A DNA stretch of 64,000 nt from Methyloversatilis discipulorum (GCF_000527135.1 NZ_AZUP01000001.1:2294001-2358000); one strand, 5' to 3'. Shown: positions 51,348-61,408, numbered from the stretch's first letter. Notes: generated by a model from the letters alone, not told the origin. Translations and numbers: made by a program.

Positions 51348-51362
51348 CCAACCAGAGTCGAA

Positions 51363-51740
51363 TTACTTCAGTTCGACCTTGGCGCCGGCTTCTTCCAGCT
51401 GCTTCTTCAGGGCTTCAGCGTCAGCCTTGGAGATGCCTTCCTTGACGGGCTTCGGAGCGCCATCAACCAGGTCCTTGGCTTCCTTCAGGCCCAGGCCGGT
51501 CACTGCGCGCACGACCTTGATGACTTCAACCTTCTTCTCGCCGGCAGCGGCCAGAACGACGGTGAATTCGGTCTTCTCTTCAGCAGCCGGGGCAGCGGCG
51601 CCGGCAGCCGGGGCGGCAACGGCAACAGCGGCAGCAGCCGACACGCCGAACTTCTCTTCCATGTCCTTGATGAGCTGCGACAGCTCGAGAACGGTCATGG
51701 CGGAGATGGCTTCCAGAATCTGGTCTTTGCTAACGGACAT
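51363..51740 (-). CDS. rplL: 50S ribosomal protein L7/L12
   Basis: 125 aa. N-terminal dimerisation domain ([20 protein letters not shown]), Ala-rich hinge ([20 protein letters not shown]) and C-terminal factor-binding domain ([20 protein letters not shown]). Stalk protein recruiting elongation factors. Confidence 0.98.
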   Translation of the reverse strand: MSVSKDQILEAISAMTVLELSQLIKDMEEKFGVSAAAAVAVAAPAAGAAAPAAEEKTEFTVVLAAAGEKKVEVIKVVRAVTGLGLKEAKDLVDGAPKPVKEGISKADAEALKKQLEEAGAKVELK

Positions 51741-51819
51741 TTCAAAACTCCTGTTTCAAGCGCGGTGCATCAACATGCAGTCGCGCGGATGATTGCTTGA
51801 TCTGAATTGAGGCCTGAAC

Positions 51820-52350
51820 TTAAGCGGACTGCTTTTCGCGTTCGTCGCGCAGGGCTGCAACGGTACGGACAAATTTGCCCGGAACTTCGTTGAGCGTCTG
51901 AACGAACTTGGCGATCGGCGCCTGCATCGTGCCCAGAAGGGTGGCCAGCAGCTCTTCGCGGCTCGGCATGGAGGCCAGCGCCTTGACGCCAGCGGCGTCC
52001 ATGACGTAATTGGCCAGCGCGCCACCGCGAATCACCAGCTTGTCGTTGCCCTTGGCAAAATCCTGAATGACCTTCGCGGCCGAAACCGGATCGGCCGACA
52101 TGCCGTAAAGCAGCGGACCGGTCATTTCATTCGCCAACCCCTCGAACGGGGTACCCGCAACAGCGCGACGAGCCAGCGTGTTCTTCAGAACACGCAGGTA
52201 GACGCCCTGCGCACGGGCCTGGGCACGCAAACGCGTGACATCGCCCACTTCCAGACCTTTGTTCTCGGCGATCACGATTACTTGCGCGCCCGCAACTGCA
52301 GCGGATACGCCGGCAACCACTTCCTTCTTCTGATCGAGATTGAGTGCCAA
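51820..52350 (-). CDS. rplJ: 50S ribosomal protein L10
   Basis: 176 aa. Starts with TTG at 52350 ([20 protein letters not shown]), GGGAG 6-7 nt upstream. Core [20 protein letters not shown] and the C-terminal L12-binding helix. Stalk base; with L12 it represses its own mRNA through the leader upstream. Confidence 0.96.
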   Translation of the reverse strand: MALNLDQKKEVVAGVSAAVAGAQVIVIAENKGLEVGDVTRLRAQARAQGVYLRVLKNTLARRAVAGTPFEGLANEMTGPLLYGMSADPVSAAKVIQDFAKGNDKLVIRGGALANYVMDAAGVKALASMPSREELLATLLGTMQAPIAKFVQTLNEVPGKFVRTVAALRDEREKQSA

Positions 52351-52464
52351 GGTCTACTCCCATGATTACAGTCGTCCGGATCGCATCACTGCTCACCGGA
52401 TCAACCACGTGCGGCGACCGTATTCAGGAGAAGAAACTGTCCGTAAGGACACCATCCATCCTGT

Positions 52465-52531
52465 GTCGGGTAACGCCATCTGCGCAGGCGGCACTTGCGC
52501 ACCATTAGACCCTTGCGGGCACCTGCGGTCT
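52465..52531 (-). promoter_or_regulatory. L10 (rplJ) leader, autoregulatory RNA
   Basis: In RNA sense, GACCGCAGGTGCCC ... CGCCTGCGCAGATGGCG form a stem (GCAGG with CCTGC) with an intervening GCGCAAGUGC hairpin and an AAUGGUG element, resembling the L10-L12 binding leader. It lies 115-180 nt upstream of the rplJ start, as in other proteobacteria. The rest of the 266-bp spacer shows no gene. Confidence 0.6.
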
Positions 52532-52584
52532 TTGACAACCCGCCGCGCCATGCTGGCCGCGACGGCCCAAAGTCCTGTTGTCAT

Positions 52585-52604
52585 GCGCCCGGCTAACCGG
52601 GCGC
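52585..52604 (-). repeat. Hairpin after rplA
   Basis: GCGCCCGG-CTAA-CCGGGCGC: perfect 8-bp stem with a 4-nt loop, 12 bp past the rplA stop. No T tract follows, so probably a 3'-end stabiliser or weak attenuator between rplKA and rplJL. Confidence 0.6.
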
Positions 52605-52616
52605 GAATTCAATTCC

Positions 52617-53309
52617 TTACTGCACCGTCGCCTGATCGACGCGGATACCGACGCCCATGGTGGTCGTCACCGACACCTTGCGCAGGTAGACACCCTTGGC
52701 GGCTGCCGGACGCGCCTTGTTCAGCGCTTCGATCAGAGCCTTGATGTTGGTCGTCAGCTGTTCCGGCGTGAAGGAGGCGCGACCGACCGTGCACTGGACG
52801 ATGCCGCCCTTGTCGGTGCGGTACTGCACCTGACCGGCCTTGGCGTTCTTCACCGCGGTGGTGACGTCCATCGTCACGGTGCCGACCTTCGGGTTCGGCA
52901 TCAGGCCACGCGGACCGAGGATCTGGCCCAGCGCGCCGACGACACGCATTGCGTCCGGCGTGGCGATGGCCACGTCGAAGTTCAGATTGCCTTCCTTAAC
53001 CTGAGCTGCCAGATCGTCGAAGCCGACGACATCGGCGCCAGCGGCCTTGGCTTCTTCAGCCTTGGCGCCCTGGGCGAACACGGCGACGCGCACGCTCTTG
53101 CCGGTGCCGGCAGGCAGCACGACCGAGCCGCGGACCAGCTGGTCCGACTTCTTCGCATCGATGCCCAGATTCACGGCCAGATCGACCGACTCGTCGAACT
53201 TGGCGTTGGCGGTTTCCTTGACCAGCGCCAGCGCGTCGGCCAGCGGGTAGGCGCGGTTGCGATCAACCTTGGCGCGCAGCGCCTGAATGCGCTTCGAGAG
53301 CTTTGCCAT
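52617..53309 (-). CDS. rplA: 50S ribosomal protein L1
   Basis: 230 aa from ATG 53309 ([20 protein letters not shown]), 2 bp after the rplK stop. [18 protein letters not shown] and the C-terminal [19 protein letters not shown] are diagnostic. Forms the L1 stalk; also the repressor of rplKA in enterics. Confidence 0.97.
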   Translation of the reverse strand: MAKLSKRIQALRAKVDRNRAYPLADALALVKETANAKFDESVDLAVNLGIDAKKSDQLVRGSVVLPAGTGKSVRVAVFAQGAKAEEAKAAGADVVGFDDLAAQVKEGNLNFDVAIATPDAMRVVGALGQILGPRGLMPNPKVGTVTMDVTTAVKNAKAGQVQYRTDKGGIVQCTVGRASFTPEQLTTNIKALIEALNKARPAAAKGVYLRKVSVTTTMGVGIRVDQATVQ

Positions 53310-53311
53310 GA

Positions 53312-53743
53312 TTACAGGCCCTCCACCGTGATGCCCATGCTGCGGGCAGAACCGGCGATCGTGCGCACAGCGGCATCCAGATCGGCAGCGGTCAGATCCT
53401 TGTTCTTCACCTTCGCGATTTCTTCGAGCTGAGCGCGGGTGACCTTGCCGACCTTGTCGGTATGCGGCTTCGGCGAGCCCTTGGTGATGCCGGCAGCCTT
53501 CTTGATCAGGATGGTCGCCGGGGGCGACTTCATCACGAAAGTGAAGGACTTGTCCGCGTAAGCGGTGATCACCACCGGGATCGGCAGACCCGGTTCCATG
53601 CCCTGGGTCTGCGCGTTGAACGCCTTGCAGAACTCCATGATGTTCAGACCGCGCTGACCCAGCGCGGGACCGATCGGGGGCGACGGGTTCGCCTTGCCGG
53701 CCGGCACTTGCAGCTTCACGTAGCCGACGATTTTCTTCGCCAT
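53312..53743 (-). CDS. rplK: 50S ribosomal protein L11
   Basis: 143 aa from ATG 53743 ([20 protein letters not shown]). [20 protein letters not shown] and [16 protein letters not shown] are diagnostic. Binds the GTPase-associated centre of 23S rRNA. The 154-bp gap to nusG contains a near-palindrome (TCCGGCGCATGCGC...CCGGA, about 53798-53819) and may hold the rplK promoter or leader; no clear -35/-10 seen. Confidence 0.98.
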   Translation of the reverse strand: MAKKIVGYVKLQVPAGKANPSPPIGPALGQRGLNIMEFCKAFNAQTQGMEPGLPIPVVITAYADKSFTFVMKSPPATILIKKAAGITKGSPKPHTDKVGKVTRAQLEEIAKVKNKDLTAADLDAAVRTIAGSARSMGITVEGL

Positions 53744-53897
53744 GATGACTCCATTTGCGAGTGATAGCGTGGCGGACACACAGGCCCGGCCACTCCTCAT
53801 CCGGCGCATGCGCACCGGAAACAATCACGCGGCACGAGCCCTGAGACCCCTGCCGCGCACCTTGGCGACACCCTGCGGCGTCACCGAAACCTTCAGA

Positions 53898-54431
53898 TCA
53901 GACCTTCTCGACCTGCGAGAACTCGAGCTCGACCGGCGTCGCACGACCAAAGATGGTCACCGACACGTGCAGACGGCTCTTTTCGTAATTGACGCTTTCC
54001 ACCGAGCCATTGAAGTCGGTGAAGGGGCCTTCCTTGACGCGCACCAGCTCGCCCACTTCGAACAGCACCTTGGGACGGGGCTTCTCAACCCCCTCCTGCA
54101 TCTGCTGCATGATCTTGTCGACTTCCTTGTCGGAAATCGGCGTCGGCTTGTTCGCAGAGCCACCGACGAAGCCGGTGACCTTGGGCGTGCTCTTGACCAG
54201 GTGCCAGCTGTCCTCGTCCATTTCCATCTCGACGAGCACATAGCCGGGGAAGAACTTGCGCTCTGACACAGCCTTCTGGCCGCCGCGCATTTCGATCACT
54301 TCCTCGACCGGCACCAGAATCTGGCCGAACTTGTCCTGCATGCCCGAACGCGCAACACGCTCGGTCAGCGCGCGCTGAACCGACTTCTCGAAGCCGGAAT
54401 AGGCGTGCACAACGTACCAACGTTTGCTCAT
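53898..54431 (-). CDS. nusG: Transcription termination/antitermination factor NusG
   Basis: 177 aa from ATG 54431 ([20 protein letters not shown]), ATGA overlap with secE. NGN domain with [20 protein letters not shown] and GFVGG, and a C-terminal KOW domain ([20 protein letters not shown]). Binds RNAP, Rho and S10. Confidence 0.97.
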   Translation of the reverse strand: MSKRWYVVHAYSGFEKSVQRALTERVARSGMQDKFGQILVPVEEVIEMRGGQKAVSERKFFPGYVLVEMEMDEDSWHLVKSTPKVTGFVGGSANKPTPISDKEVDKIMQQMQEGVEKPRPKVLFEVGELVRVKEGPFTDFNGSVESVNYEKSRLHVSVTIFGRATPVELEFSQVEKV

Positions 54432-54781
54432 GATTTCTTCCAGCCCAGGATCAGGTCGTACAACACCCACTCGAGACTCTTGTCGGTCAACCACAGGAAC
54501 AACGCCATCACGACCACGAAGCCAAACACGATGGCCGTGGTCTGCAGCGTTTCCTTGCGGCTGGGCCAAGCAACCTTCTTGGCCTCGGCCACCGACTCGT
54601 TGGCAAAAACGATGAAGCGCCGCCCCGGCTCGGTGAACCACGCCACCGCGATACCGGCACCCAGACCCGCGAGCACGGACAGCACCCGCACAGCCATGAT
54701 CTGGTCGGCAAAAACATAAAAGCCGGCCACACCCGCAATCAACAGGGCAATGGCCAGCGCAAGCTTCAACTGGTCAGTCAT
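54428..54781 (-). CDS. secE: Protein translocase subunit SecE
   Basis: 117 aa from ATG 54781 ([20 protein letters not shown]). Three hydrophobic segments: two at the N-terminus and the conserved third after the amphipathic helix [19 protein letters not shown]. This is the three-span form. Partner of SecY and SecG. Confidence 0.95.
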   Translation of the reverse strand: MTDQLKLALAIALLIAGVAGFYVFADQIMAVRVLSVLAGLGAGIAVAWFTEPGRRFIVFANESVAEAKKVAWPSRKETLQTTAIVFGFVVVMALFLWLTDKSLEWVLYDLILGWKKS

Positions 54782-54838
54782 GAGCATCCGGAAGTGCGCA
54801 CGCACTCCGCAAAATTTTGTCCGGCTTGGCCACCGGAG

Positions 54839-54914
54839 TGGCAGGGGCAGAGGGAATCGAACCCCCAACCTTCGGTTTTGGAGACCGACGCTCTGCCAAT
54901 TGAGCTATGCCCCT
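54839..54914 (-). tRNA. tRNA-Trp (CCA)
   Basis: 76 nt including encoded CCA. Acceptor AGGGGCA/TGCCCCT, D-loop GCTCAATTGGCAGAGC, anticodon stem-loop TCGGT-CTCCAAA-ACCGA, T-arm GGGGGTTCGATTCCCTC. Lies between tuf copy 2 and secE, as in many betaproteobacteria. Confidence 0.97.
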
Positions 54915-54959
54915 GCAAAACGCGAACCGGGTCGCACGCGCGACCCGGAGTACAACTCT

Positions 54960-56150
54960 TTACTCGACGATCTTTGCAACCACGCCGGCGCCGACGGTAC
55001 GGCCACCTTCGCGGATCGCGAAGCGCAGACCTTCTTCCATCGCGATCGGGGCGATCAGCTTCACCGTGATCGACACGTTGTCGCCCGGCATCACCATTTC
55101 GGTGCCCGCCGGCAGTTCGATCGAGCCGGTCACGTCCGTCGTACGGAAGTAGAACTGCGGACGGTAGCCGTTGAAGAACGGCGTGTGACGACCACCTTCT
55201 TCCTTCGACAGCACGTAGATCTCAGCCGTGAAGTGCGTGTGCGGCTTGATCGAGCCCGGCTTGGCCAGAACCTGACCACGCTCCACGTCTTCACGCTTGG
55301 TGCCGCGCAGCAGCACGCCAACGTTGTCGCCCGCCTGACCCTGGTCCAGCAGCTTGCGGAACATTTCAACGCCGGTGCAGGTGGTCTTCACCGTCGGCTT
55401 GATACCGACGATTTCGATTTCCTCACCAACCTTCACGATGCCGCGCTCGATACGACCGGTCACCACGGTGCCGCGACCCGAGATCGAGAACACGTCTTCG
55501 ATCGGCATCAGGAACGCGCCATCCACTGCGCGCTCCGGCGTCGGGATGTAGCTGTCCAGTGCAGCGGCCAGCGCCATGATGGCACCTTCGCCCAGATCGG
55601 TCTTGTCGCCTTCCAGCGCCTTCAGGGCCGAGCCCTTGACGATGGGCACGTCGTCGCCCGGGAAGTCGTACTTCGACAGCAGCTCGCGAACTTCCATTTC
55701 AACCAGCTCGAGCAGCTCGGCGTCGTCAACCATGTCGCACTTGTTCAGGAACACGACGATGTACGGCACACCGACCTGACGGGCCAGCAGGATGTGTTCG
55801 CGCGTCTGCGGCATCGGGCCGTCAGCGGCCGAGCACACCAAGATGGCGCCGTCCATCTGCGCTGCACCCGTAATCATGTTCTTCACGTAGTCGGCGTGAC
55901 CCGGGCAATCAACGTGCGCGTAGTGACGGGTCGCCGTCTCGTACTCAACGTGCGCCGTGTTGATCGTGATGCCGCGCGCCTTCTCTTCCGGCGCTGCGTC
56001 GATCTGGTCGTACGCCTTCGCTTCACCACCGAACTTCGACGACAGAATCGTCGTGATCGCCGCCGTCAGCGTCGTCTTGCCATGGTCAACGTGACCAATC
56101 GTGCCCACGTTCACGTGCGGCTTGGTGCGCTCAAACTTTCCCTTTGCCAT
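54960..56150 (-). CDS. tuf: Elongation factor Tu (copy 2, tRNA-tufB operon)
   Basis: 396 aa, identical to the product of 38267-39457. [20 protein letters not shown] and NKCDMVDD are intact. Downstream of tRNA-Thr and upstream of tRNA-Trp, the tufB arrangement of Escherichia coli. The 90-bp spacer to tRNA-Thr has no separate strong promoter, so it is probably co-transcribed from the promoter at 56629-56657. Confidence 0.98.
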   Translation of the reverse strand: MAKGKFERTKPHVNVGTIGHVDHGKTTLTAAITTILSSKFGGEAKAYDQIDAAPEEKARGITINTAHVEYETATRHYAHVDCPGHADYVKNMITGAAQMDGAILVCSAADGPMPQTREHILLARQVGVPYIVVFLNKCDMVDDAELLELVEMEVRELLSKYDFPGDDVPIVKGSALKALEGDKTDLGEGAIMALAAALDSYIPTPERAVDGAFLMPIEDVFSISGRGTVVTGRIERGIVKVGEEIEIVGIKPTVKTTCTGVEMFRKLLDQGQAGDNVGVLLRGTKREDVERGQVLAKPGSIKPHTHFTAEIYVLSKEEGGRHTPFFNGYRPQFYFRTTDVTGSIELPAGTEMVMPGDNVSITVKLIAPIAMEEGLRFAIREGGRTVGAGVVAKIVE

Positions 56151-56240
56151 TTTCGATCACCCTGGTTGCTTGATAGAGATCTGCGTCAAACATCGACTGA
56201 CATCCTCAGTTGTCACCAGGATGCCGCACGCAAAAAATTT

Positions 56241-56315
56241 TGGTGCCCATGGGCAGGATTGAACTGCCGACCTCTCCCTTACCAAGGGAGTGCTCTGCCA
56301 CTGAGCTACATGGGC
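56241..56315 (-). tRNA. tRNA-Thr (GGT)
   Basis: 75 nt with encoded CCA. Acceptor GCCCATG/CATGGGC, anticodon loop CTTGGTA (GGU), T-arm GGCAGTTCAATCCTGCC. Confidence 0.97.
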
Positions 56316-56351
56316 ACTGAAACATCTTTGCCCGGACACACGCCCGAGCCG

Positions 56352-56425
56352 TGGAGCGGGAGACGGGAATCGAACCCGCGTCATTAGCTTGGAAGGCTAA
56401 GGTTCTACCATTGAACTACTCCCGC
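56352..56425 (-). tRNA. tRNA-Gly (TCC)
   Basis: 74 nt with CCA. Acceptor GCGGGAG/CTCCCGC, anticodon loop CTTCCAA (UCC), T-arm CGGGTTCGATTCCCG. Confidence 0.97.
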
Positions 56426-56523
56426 CAAACCGCTCCCTACCACCCCATCGCGGCGACATGCACTCGCGATGTTTGCTGCAAATTTTTCGCCGTCTTGCCA
56501 GAACCCCGCTTGCTCAAGGGTTG

Positions 56524-56608
<85 letters not shown>

Positions 56609-56628
56609 GGCGACCAGCGAAACCCGCG

Positions 56629-56657
56629 ATTATGGTGAGGGTTTCTTGCGCTGTCAA
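56629..56657 (-). promoter_or_regulatory. Sigma-70 promoter of the tRNA-tufB operon
   Basis: Minus strand TTGACA (-35, 56657-56652), 17-bp spacer, CATAAT (-10, 56634-56629), about 20 bp upstream of tRNA-Tyr. A GC-rich discriminator (CGCGGG) follows, as in stringently controlled promoters. It lies just past the bioD stop. Confidence 0.9.
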
Positions 56658-56674
56658 ACCCCGGAACAAAAAAT

Positions 56675-57373
56675 TCATCCGGGAGAAGCCAGCAGCGGCT
56701 GGATGTCCAGCAGACGCGATGCGGTTTTTGCATCGGCGCCGGACAGCCGCGGGATTATGCCAAGAATTGGCGCGTTGAGGCGAGTTTTCAGCGCGGAAAT
56801 CGTCGCCTCCTGCTCCAGCATACCCTCGGCCTGGCAGTTCGCGACCCAGCCGGCCAGCGCCAGCCCGCGCGCGCGCGCCGCCTCGGCCGTCAGTAGGGCG
56901 TGGTTGATGCAGCCCAGCCTCAGGCCGACCACCAGAACAAGCGGCGCGCCGATATCGACCGCCAGATCGGCGGTCGTCCAGTCGTCGCCCAAGGGCACGA
57001 CAAAGCCACCGACGCCTTCGACGATGACGTGGTCCGCCTCCGCGCGCAGCGCAGACAGGGCGTCCAGCACCACAGCGCGCTCGATCGACCGCCCCTCGCG
57101 TTGCGCGGCGACGTGCGGAGCCAGCGGCGCCTCGAAAAGATAGGGATTGGTCAGCGCCGTCGGCTGGTCGAGCCCGCTGGCCTGCGCCAACGCGTCGGCG
57201 TCCTCGTTCGCCAGGCGGCCGGTGGCGTCCAGCGACGCGCCCGATGCCACCGGCTTCATGCCGACGGCGTTCACGCCGCTTGCTCGCAGCGCCTCGATCA
57301 GCGCGCAGGACACCAGCGTCTTGCCGACCCCGGTGTCGGTGCCAATGACGAAATGCAGCTTTCCCGCGCTCAT
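56675..57373 (-). CDS. bioD: Dethiobiotin synthetase
   Basis: 232 aa. P-loop GTDTGVGKTLVSCAL near residues 10-24, MKPVASG (substrate lysine) and VEGVGGFVVPLGDD. Closes the ureido ring of dethiobiotin from DAPA, CO2 and ATP. Last gene of the bio operon, one base after bioC. Confidence 0.95.
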   Translation of the reverse strand: MSAGKLHFVIGTDTGVGKTLVSCALIEALRASGVNAVGMKPVASGASLDATGRLANEDADALAQASGLDQPTALTNPYLFEAPLAPHVAAQREGRSIERAVVLDALSALRAEADHVIVEGVGGFVVPLGDDWTTADLAVDIGAPLVLVVGLRLGCINHALLTAEAARARGLALAGWVANCQAEGMLEQEATISALKTRLNAPILGIIPRLSGADAKTASRLLDIQPLLASPG

Positions 57374-57374
57374 G

Positions 57375-58154
57375 TCAGCTCCGGTCGCCCGAGGACGCTC
57401 GAGCGACCACCCAGGCCAGTTGATAGGTCAGCGGCACGCCACGCGCTTCGCGCCGTGCCTCCAAGCGATTACACACCTGCCGCAATGCGGCGCGGCCGAG
57501 CAGCGCACGGCGCGCGCCGTCCGGTACGTGCGACGCACCGATGTCGCGATTCGACTGCAGCAGTCCACGCGCATCGGCAAAGTACTCGACATGCGCTTCG
57601 CAGCGCATCAGGTCCACTGCGAAGCCGTTGTCGGTCAGTGCGGCAGCCAGCACCTCGGGCGCAGGGAATGACACGGTGTGACGATACGCATCCAGACCGG
57701 CGAATGCCTCGTCGATCTCGGCGAGCGTGCCGTGGAGAACAGTGCTGAAGCACATATGGCCGCCATCGTGGAGGACGCGCCGACACTCCGCCAGCGCGAC
57801 CGGCAGATCGCACCACTGCAGCATCAGGCTGGAGAGCACGACGTCCGCGCTGGCCGAGGCAAGCGGCAGGCGGTGCGCATCGGCGCAGACGCGCGCCACT
57901 CCGTCGCCCTGTTCGTGGGCGCGCAACATGCCCAACGAGAAATCGACCGCGCAATGCGTCGCCTGGGGAAAGCGCGCCTGCAAGCCGGCCGATGCGAAGC
58001 CGGTCCCACAGCCGAGATCGAGCACCAGCCGGGCGGATCTGTCCGGCAGCAGTTCGAGCAGACGATCGCACACCACGCGTTGCAGCCCGGCCGCCGAGGC
58101 ATAGCGCGTCGCGGCCCGCGAAAACGAGGACCTTATCGCCGCGCGCTCAGTCAT
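57375..58154 (-). CDS. bioC: Malonyl-ACP O-methyltransferase
   Basis: 259 aa from ATG 58154 (overlaps bioH by 8 bp). SAM-binding VLDLGCGTGFASAGLQ (residues about 44-59), FSRAATRYASAAGLQ at the N-terminus and SSLMLQWCDLPVALAECRRV are BioC signatures. Methylates malonyl-ACP to start pimelate synthesis on the fatty-acid machinery. Confidence 0.93.
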   Translation of the reverse strand: MTERAAIRSSFSRAATRYASAAGLQRVVCDRLLELLPDRSARLVLDLGCGTGFASAGLQARFPQATHCAVDFSLGMLRAHEQGDGVARVCADAHRLPLASASADVVLSSLMLQWCDLPVALAECRRVLHDGGHMCFSTVLHGTLAEIDEAFAGLDAYRHTVSFPAPEVLAAALTDNGFAVDLMRCEAHVEYFADARGLLQSNRDIGASHVPDGARRALLGRAALRQVCNRLEARREARGVPLTYQLAWVVARASSGDRS

Positions 58155-58896
58155 CGGCGCACACCCACGCACACAGATCGGAAAGCTCGTGATGCCGCCA
58201 GGGCAGATGCGCCGCGCCCGGCACCGGAATCCAGCGCTCAGCGGCCTCTTTGGCCGCGGCACCCATATCGACCACGTGGTCCTGCTCGCCGTGCAGGCAG
58301 CACAGAGGTATCGGAAGCGAGCGCAAGGTGTCGCGGAGATCCTGTTCGCGCAACCAGTCCAGCCCCTGACTCAACGCCGGAGCGGCCGGCGGCAGGTCGT
58401 CCATCAACGCTGCCATCGCGCCCCGCACGCCGCGTGCATCACTGTCGCCGAGCGCCGCCAGCGCGGCAAAGCGAGTGCGCGTGCGCCGCGGGTCGTGCTC
58501 AAGGCCTTCGGCAAAGGCATCGAAACGCTCTTCGGTCATGCCATGAGGCCAGTCGGCCGCCTGCATGAAGCGCGGCGACGCACCAACCAGCGCCAAGCGC
58601 CGCACCGGTGCGCGCGCCGCCCAGGCGACCGCCAGCAGGCCGCCCAGCGACCAGCCGACCAGCACCTCGGCGTCGGGTACCGCCCGTGCGAGCTGATCGA
58701 CGCCGTGGTCGAAACCGTCGCAGCGCTGGCCGACGTTCAATCCGTAGCCGGGCAGATCGGGCTGGACGACGCGGCAATGCGCGCCCAGCGCCTGCGCCAG
58801 CGGCGCGAGCAGGCGGCCGTCCCAGCCCCAGCCGTGCACCAGTGCGACGCGCGGCCCCTGCGTGCCGTAATGACGGGCGGCCAGCACGTCATTCAT
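58147..58896 (-). CDS. bioH: Pimeloyl-ACP methyl ester esterase
   Basis: 249 aa alpha/beta hydrolase. Oxyanion motif HGWGWDG, nucleophile S83 in GWSLGG, acid in HGEQDHVVD and catalytic His in PGAAHLPWRH. Hydrolyses the pimeloyl-ACP methyl ester to stop further elongation. Overlaps bioF by 8 bp and bioC by 8 bp, supporting bioH over a generic esterase. Confidence 0.93.
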   Translation of the reverse strand: MNDVLAARHYGTQGPRVALVHGWGWDGRLLAPLAQALGAHCRVVQPDLPGYGLNVGQRCDGFDHGVDQLARAVPDAEVLVGWSLGGLLAVAWAARAPVRRLALVGASPRFMQAADWPHGMTEERFDAFAEGLEHDPRRTRTRFAALAALGDSDARGVRGAMAALMDDLPPAAPALSQGLDWLREQDLRDTLRSLPIPLCCLHGEQDHVVDMGAAAKEAAERWIPVPGAAHLPWRHHELSDLCAWVCADD

Positions 58897-60043
58897 GACC
58901 GACCTCGTTCAGCGCAGCGCACAGCGCGTCGATGTGTGCGACCTCATGCGCCGCGCTGAGCGACACACGCAAGCGGGCACTGCCGGCAGGCACCGTCGGC
59001 GGCCGGATGGCCGGCACCCACAGATCTCGCTCTTGCAGCCGCGCCGACAGCGCCAGCACCTCGGAATTGCCGCCCACCCGCACCGGCTGGATTGCCGTGT
59101 CGGACGGCATCAACGGCCATCTGCATGTGGCGAGCGTCTGTCGCATGCGCAGGCGGTGTTCCGCCAGACGCGCCCGCCGCTCGTCGCCCGCCTCGATCAA
59201 GCGCAGGCTCGCCAGCACCGCGCAGGCGGTCGCCGCAGGCGCTGCGGTGGTGTAGCGGTAGCTGCGGCCGGTCTGCATCAGCCATTCGATCGCGTCCGCG
59301 TCGCCGGCGACGAAGGCGCCGGCCACACCGGCCGCCTTGCCCAGCGTACCGACGTAGATCACGCGCGGCGACGCGATGCCGAAGTGCGACAACACGCCGC
59401 GCCCTTGCTCTCCCAGCACGCCGAAACCGTGCGCGTCGTCGACCACCAGCAGTGCATCGTGGCGCTCGCACAGCGCCAGCAGTTCGGGCAGCGGCGCGAT
59501 GTCGCCATCCATGCTGAACACGCCGTCGGTGACGACGACCTTGCGCCCGTCCACTGCCTCGAGCGCGCGCGCGACCGCGGCGACCTCGCCATGCGGATAG
59601 CGACGCACCGTGGCGCGCGACAGCAATGCGGCGTCGACCAGCGAGGCGTGGTTCAGCCGGTCGGCGATCACCGTGTCGCCGCGCCCGGCAAGCGCCGGGA
59701 TCACTGCGAGGTTGGCCATGTAGCCGGTCGAGAAATAGAGCGCGCGCGGCAATCCGATGAAACGAGCCAGCGCGACCTCCAGTTCCTCGTGCGGCCGCTG
59801 GTGACCGCTGACCAGGTGCGACGCGCCGGCGCCGGCGCCCCAGCGTGCAGTGCCTTCGCGGAAGGCGTCGACGATTTCAGGATGGTTGGCGAGTCCGAGA
59901 TAGTCGTTGCCGGCAAACGAAATCAGACGCCGGCCATCGACCACCGCCTCGGGGCCGCAGGGCGCGTCCAGCACGACGCGGGTGCGCAGCAGATCGTCCG
60001 CCGCCAGTGCTTCGAGGCGGGCACGAAAATCGGTGGCGCTCAT
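58889..60043 (-). CDS. bioF: 8-amino-7-oxononanoate synthase
   Basis: 384 aa PLP enzyme of the alpha-oxoamine synthase family. SFAGNDYLGLANHPE, SGHQRPHEELE, VVDDAHGFGVLG and PLP lysine K236 in GTLGKAAGVAGAF. Condenses pimeloyl-ACP and alanine. ATGA overlap with bioA. Confidence 0.96.
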   Translation of the reverse strand: MSATDFRARLEALAADDLLRTRVVLDAPCGPEAVVDGRRLISFAGNDYLGLANHPEIVDAFREGTARWGAGAGASHLVSGHQRPHEELEVALARFIGLPRALYFSTGYMANLAVIPALAGRGDTVIADRLNHASLVDAALLSRATVRRYPHGEVAAVARALEAVDGRKVVVTDGVFSMDGDIAPLPELLALCERHDALLVVDDAHGFGVLGEQGRGVLSHFGIASPRVIYVGTLGKAAGVAGAFVAGDADAIEWLMQTGRSYRYTTAAPAATACAVLASLRLIEAGDERRARLAEHRLRMRQTLATCRWPLMPSDTAIQPVRVGGNSEVLALSARLQERDLWVPAIRPPTVPAGSARLRVSLSAAHEVAHIDALCAALNEVGHE

Positions 60044-61350
60044 GCGAGGGCGGCGTCCAGCGCAGCCAGCGCCCCTTGCGCAAGCAACGCGCTCTGCGCT
60101 TCATCGAGCACGTAGGGCGGCATGAAGTAGAGCGTGTTGCCTATCGGCCGCAGCAGCAGTTCGCGCGCCAGTGCCTCGCGATGGAAACGGCGGCTGAAAT
60201 CGCTGTGCGACGTCTCGACGTCGAGCGCCCAGATCATGCCGGCCTGGCGGAAATCGCGTGCGGCCGGATGCGCGGCCAGCGGCCTCAGCGCCTCGGTAAA
60301 GGTCTGCGCCCAGAGCCGGTTGCGTGCGAGCACATCGGTCTGCTCGAACAGTTCCAGCGTCGCCAGCGCGGCGCGGCAGGCGAGCGGATTGCCGGTGTAG
60401 GAGTGCGAATGCAGAAAGCCGCGCGCCATCGTGTCGTCGAGGAAGGCCTCAAACACGAAGGGCTTGCTCAGCACCAGCGACAGCGGCAGCGTGCCGCCGG
60501 TGATGCCTTTGGACAGGCAGATGAAATCCGGCCAGCCCTCGCTGTCAGCATCCAGCGACTGCTCGCTTGCGAAGAAGGTGCCGGTGCGGCCGCAGCCGAC
60601 CGCGATCTCGTCGGCGATCAGGTGCACTTCGTAGACGTCGCACAGTGCGCGCGCCGCGCTGAGCCAGCCGGCGTCATGCATCGCGAAGCCACCGGCGCAC
60701 TGCACCCGTGGTTCGATGATCAGCGCGGCAATCCGCGCGTGGTGTGCTTCGAGGAATACAGTCAACGCGTCGAGCGCGTGCAGCGGCGCGCTGGACGCCG
60801 GACTGGGCAGCACGTGGGCAGCACGCACCATGGGCGCGTAGGCGTCGCGGAACAGCGGCACGTCGGTCACCGCCAGCGCACCGACCGTTTCGCCGTGGTA
60901 GCTGCCGGCGAAGCAGATGAACTCGTTCTTCTCCGGCCGCCCGCTGTTGCGCCAGTAGTGTAGCGACATCTTCAGCGCGATCTCGGTCGCCGACGCGCCG
61001 TCCGACGCGTAGAAGGCGTGGCCGAGGCGACCGCCGGTCAGGGCCGACAGCTTTTCCGACAGCGCCACCACCGGTTCGTGCGTGAAGCCCGCGAGCATCA
61101 CGTGGTCCAGCGTGTCCAGCTGGTCGCGCAGCGCCTGCACGATGCGCGGGTGGCTGTGGCCGAACAGATTGGTCCACCACGAACTGATGCCGTCGAGGTA
61201 GCGACGGCCATCCGGCGCGTACAGCCAGGGCCCCTGCGCGCGGCTGACGGCGAGCAGCGACAGCGACTGGTCGGCATGCCACTGCATCTGCGTGCACGGA
61301 TGCCAGACGGCGGCGAGACTGCGGGAAACGAGGGAATCTGAAGCGGACAC
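60040..61350 (-). CDS. bioA: Adenosylmethionine-8-amino-7-oxononanoate aminotransferase
   Basis: 436 aa class III PLP aminotransferase. WHPCTQMQWH at the N-terminus, DGISSWWTNLFGHSHPRI, HLIADEIAVGCGRTG and the PLP lysine in LSKGITGGTLPLS. Uses SAM as amino donor to make DAPA. First gene of the bio operon; a CGGTTAGAATACC-type -10 region is possible at about 61402 but no good -35 was found. Confidence 0.96.
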   Translation of the reverse strand: MSASDSLVSRSLAAVWHPCTQMQWHADQSLSLLAVSRAQGPWLYAPDGRRYLDGISSWWTNLFGHSHPRIVQALRDQLDTLDHVMLAGFTHEPVVALSEKLSALTGGRLGHAFYASDGASATEIALKMSLHYWRNSGRPEKNEFICFAGSYHGETVGALAVTDVPLFRDAYAPMVRAAHVLPSPASSAPLHALDALTVFLEAHHARIAALIIEPRVQCAGGFAMHDAGWLSAARALCDVYEVHLIADEIAVGCGRTGTFFASEQSLDADSEGWPDFICLSKGITGGTLPLSLVLSKPFVFEAFLDDTMARGFLHSHSYTGNPLACRAALATLELFEQTDVLARNRLWAQTFTEALRPLAAHPAARDFRQAGMIWALDVETSHSDFSRRFHREALARELLLRPIGNTLYFMPPYVLDEAQSALLAQGALAALDAALA

Positions 61351-61408
61351 GTGAATACACCGGCAGCGCCCCCGCTCGGCGGCGAGGGCAACGAGGCCGG
61401 TATTCTAA

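Larger units (their letters stand above)
51041..51362. other. 322-bp rplL-rpoB spacer
   Basis: No plausible gene. It carries two perfect inverted repeats (51229-51253 and 51316-51347) in the direction of transcription and a purine-rich run AAGGAAAAAGCGG on the plus strand. In Escherichia coli the same spacer holds an attenuator and an RNase III site that set the rpoBC:rplL ratio; the layout here fits. Confidence 0.65.

Noticed and set aside
53310..53828. Long upstream extension of rplA through rplK
   Set aside because: It is the rplK region read in another frame; L1 starts at 53309 at the usual length.
54960..56150. Second tuf gene as an assembly duplication
   Set aside because: The flanks are unique, silent differences exist, and two tuf genes in these positions are normal for proteobacteria.
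56675..56700. Inverted repeat CCCGGA/TCCGGG at the end of bioD as a terminator
   Set aside because: The T run lies in the loop and not after the stem, so it does not have the form of an intrinsic terminator.
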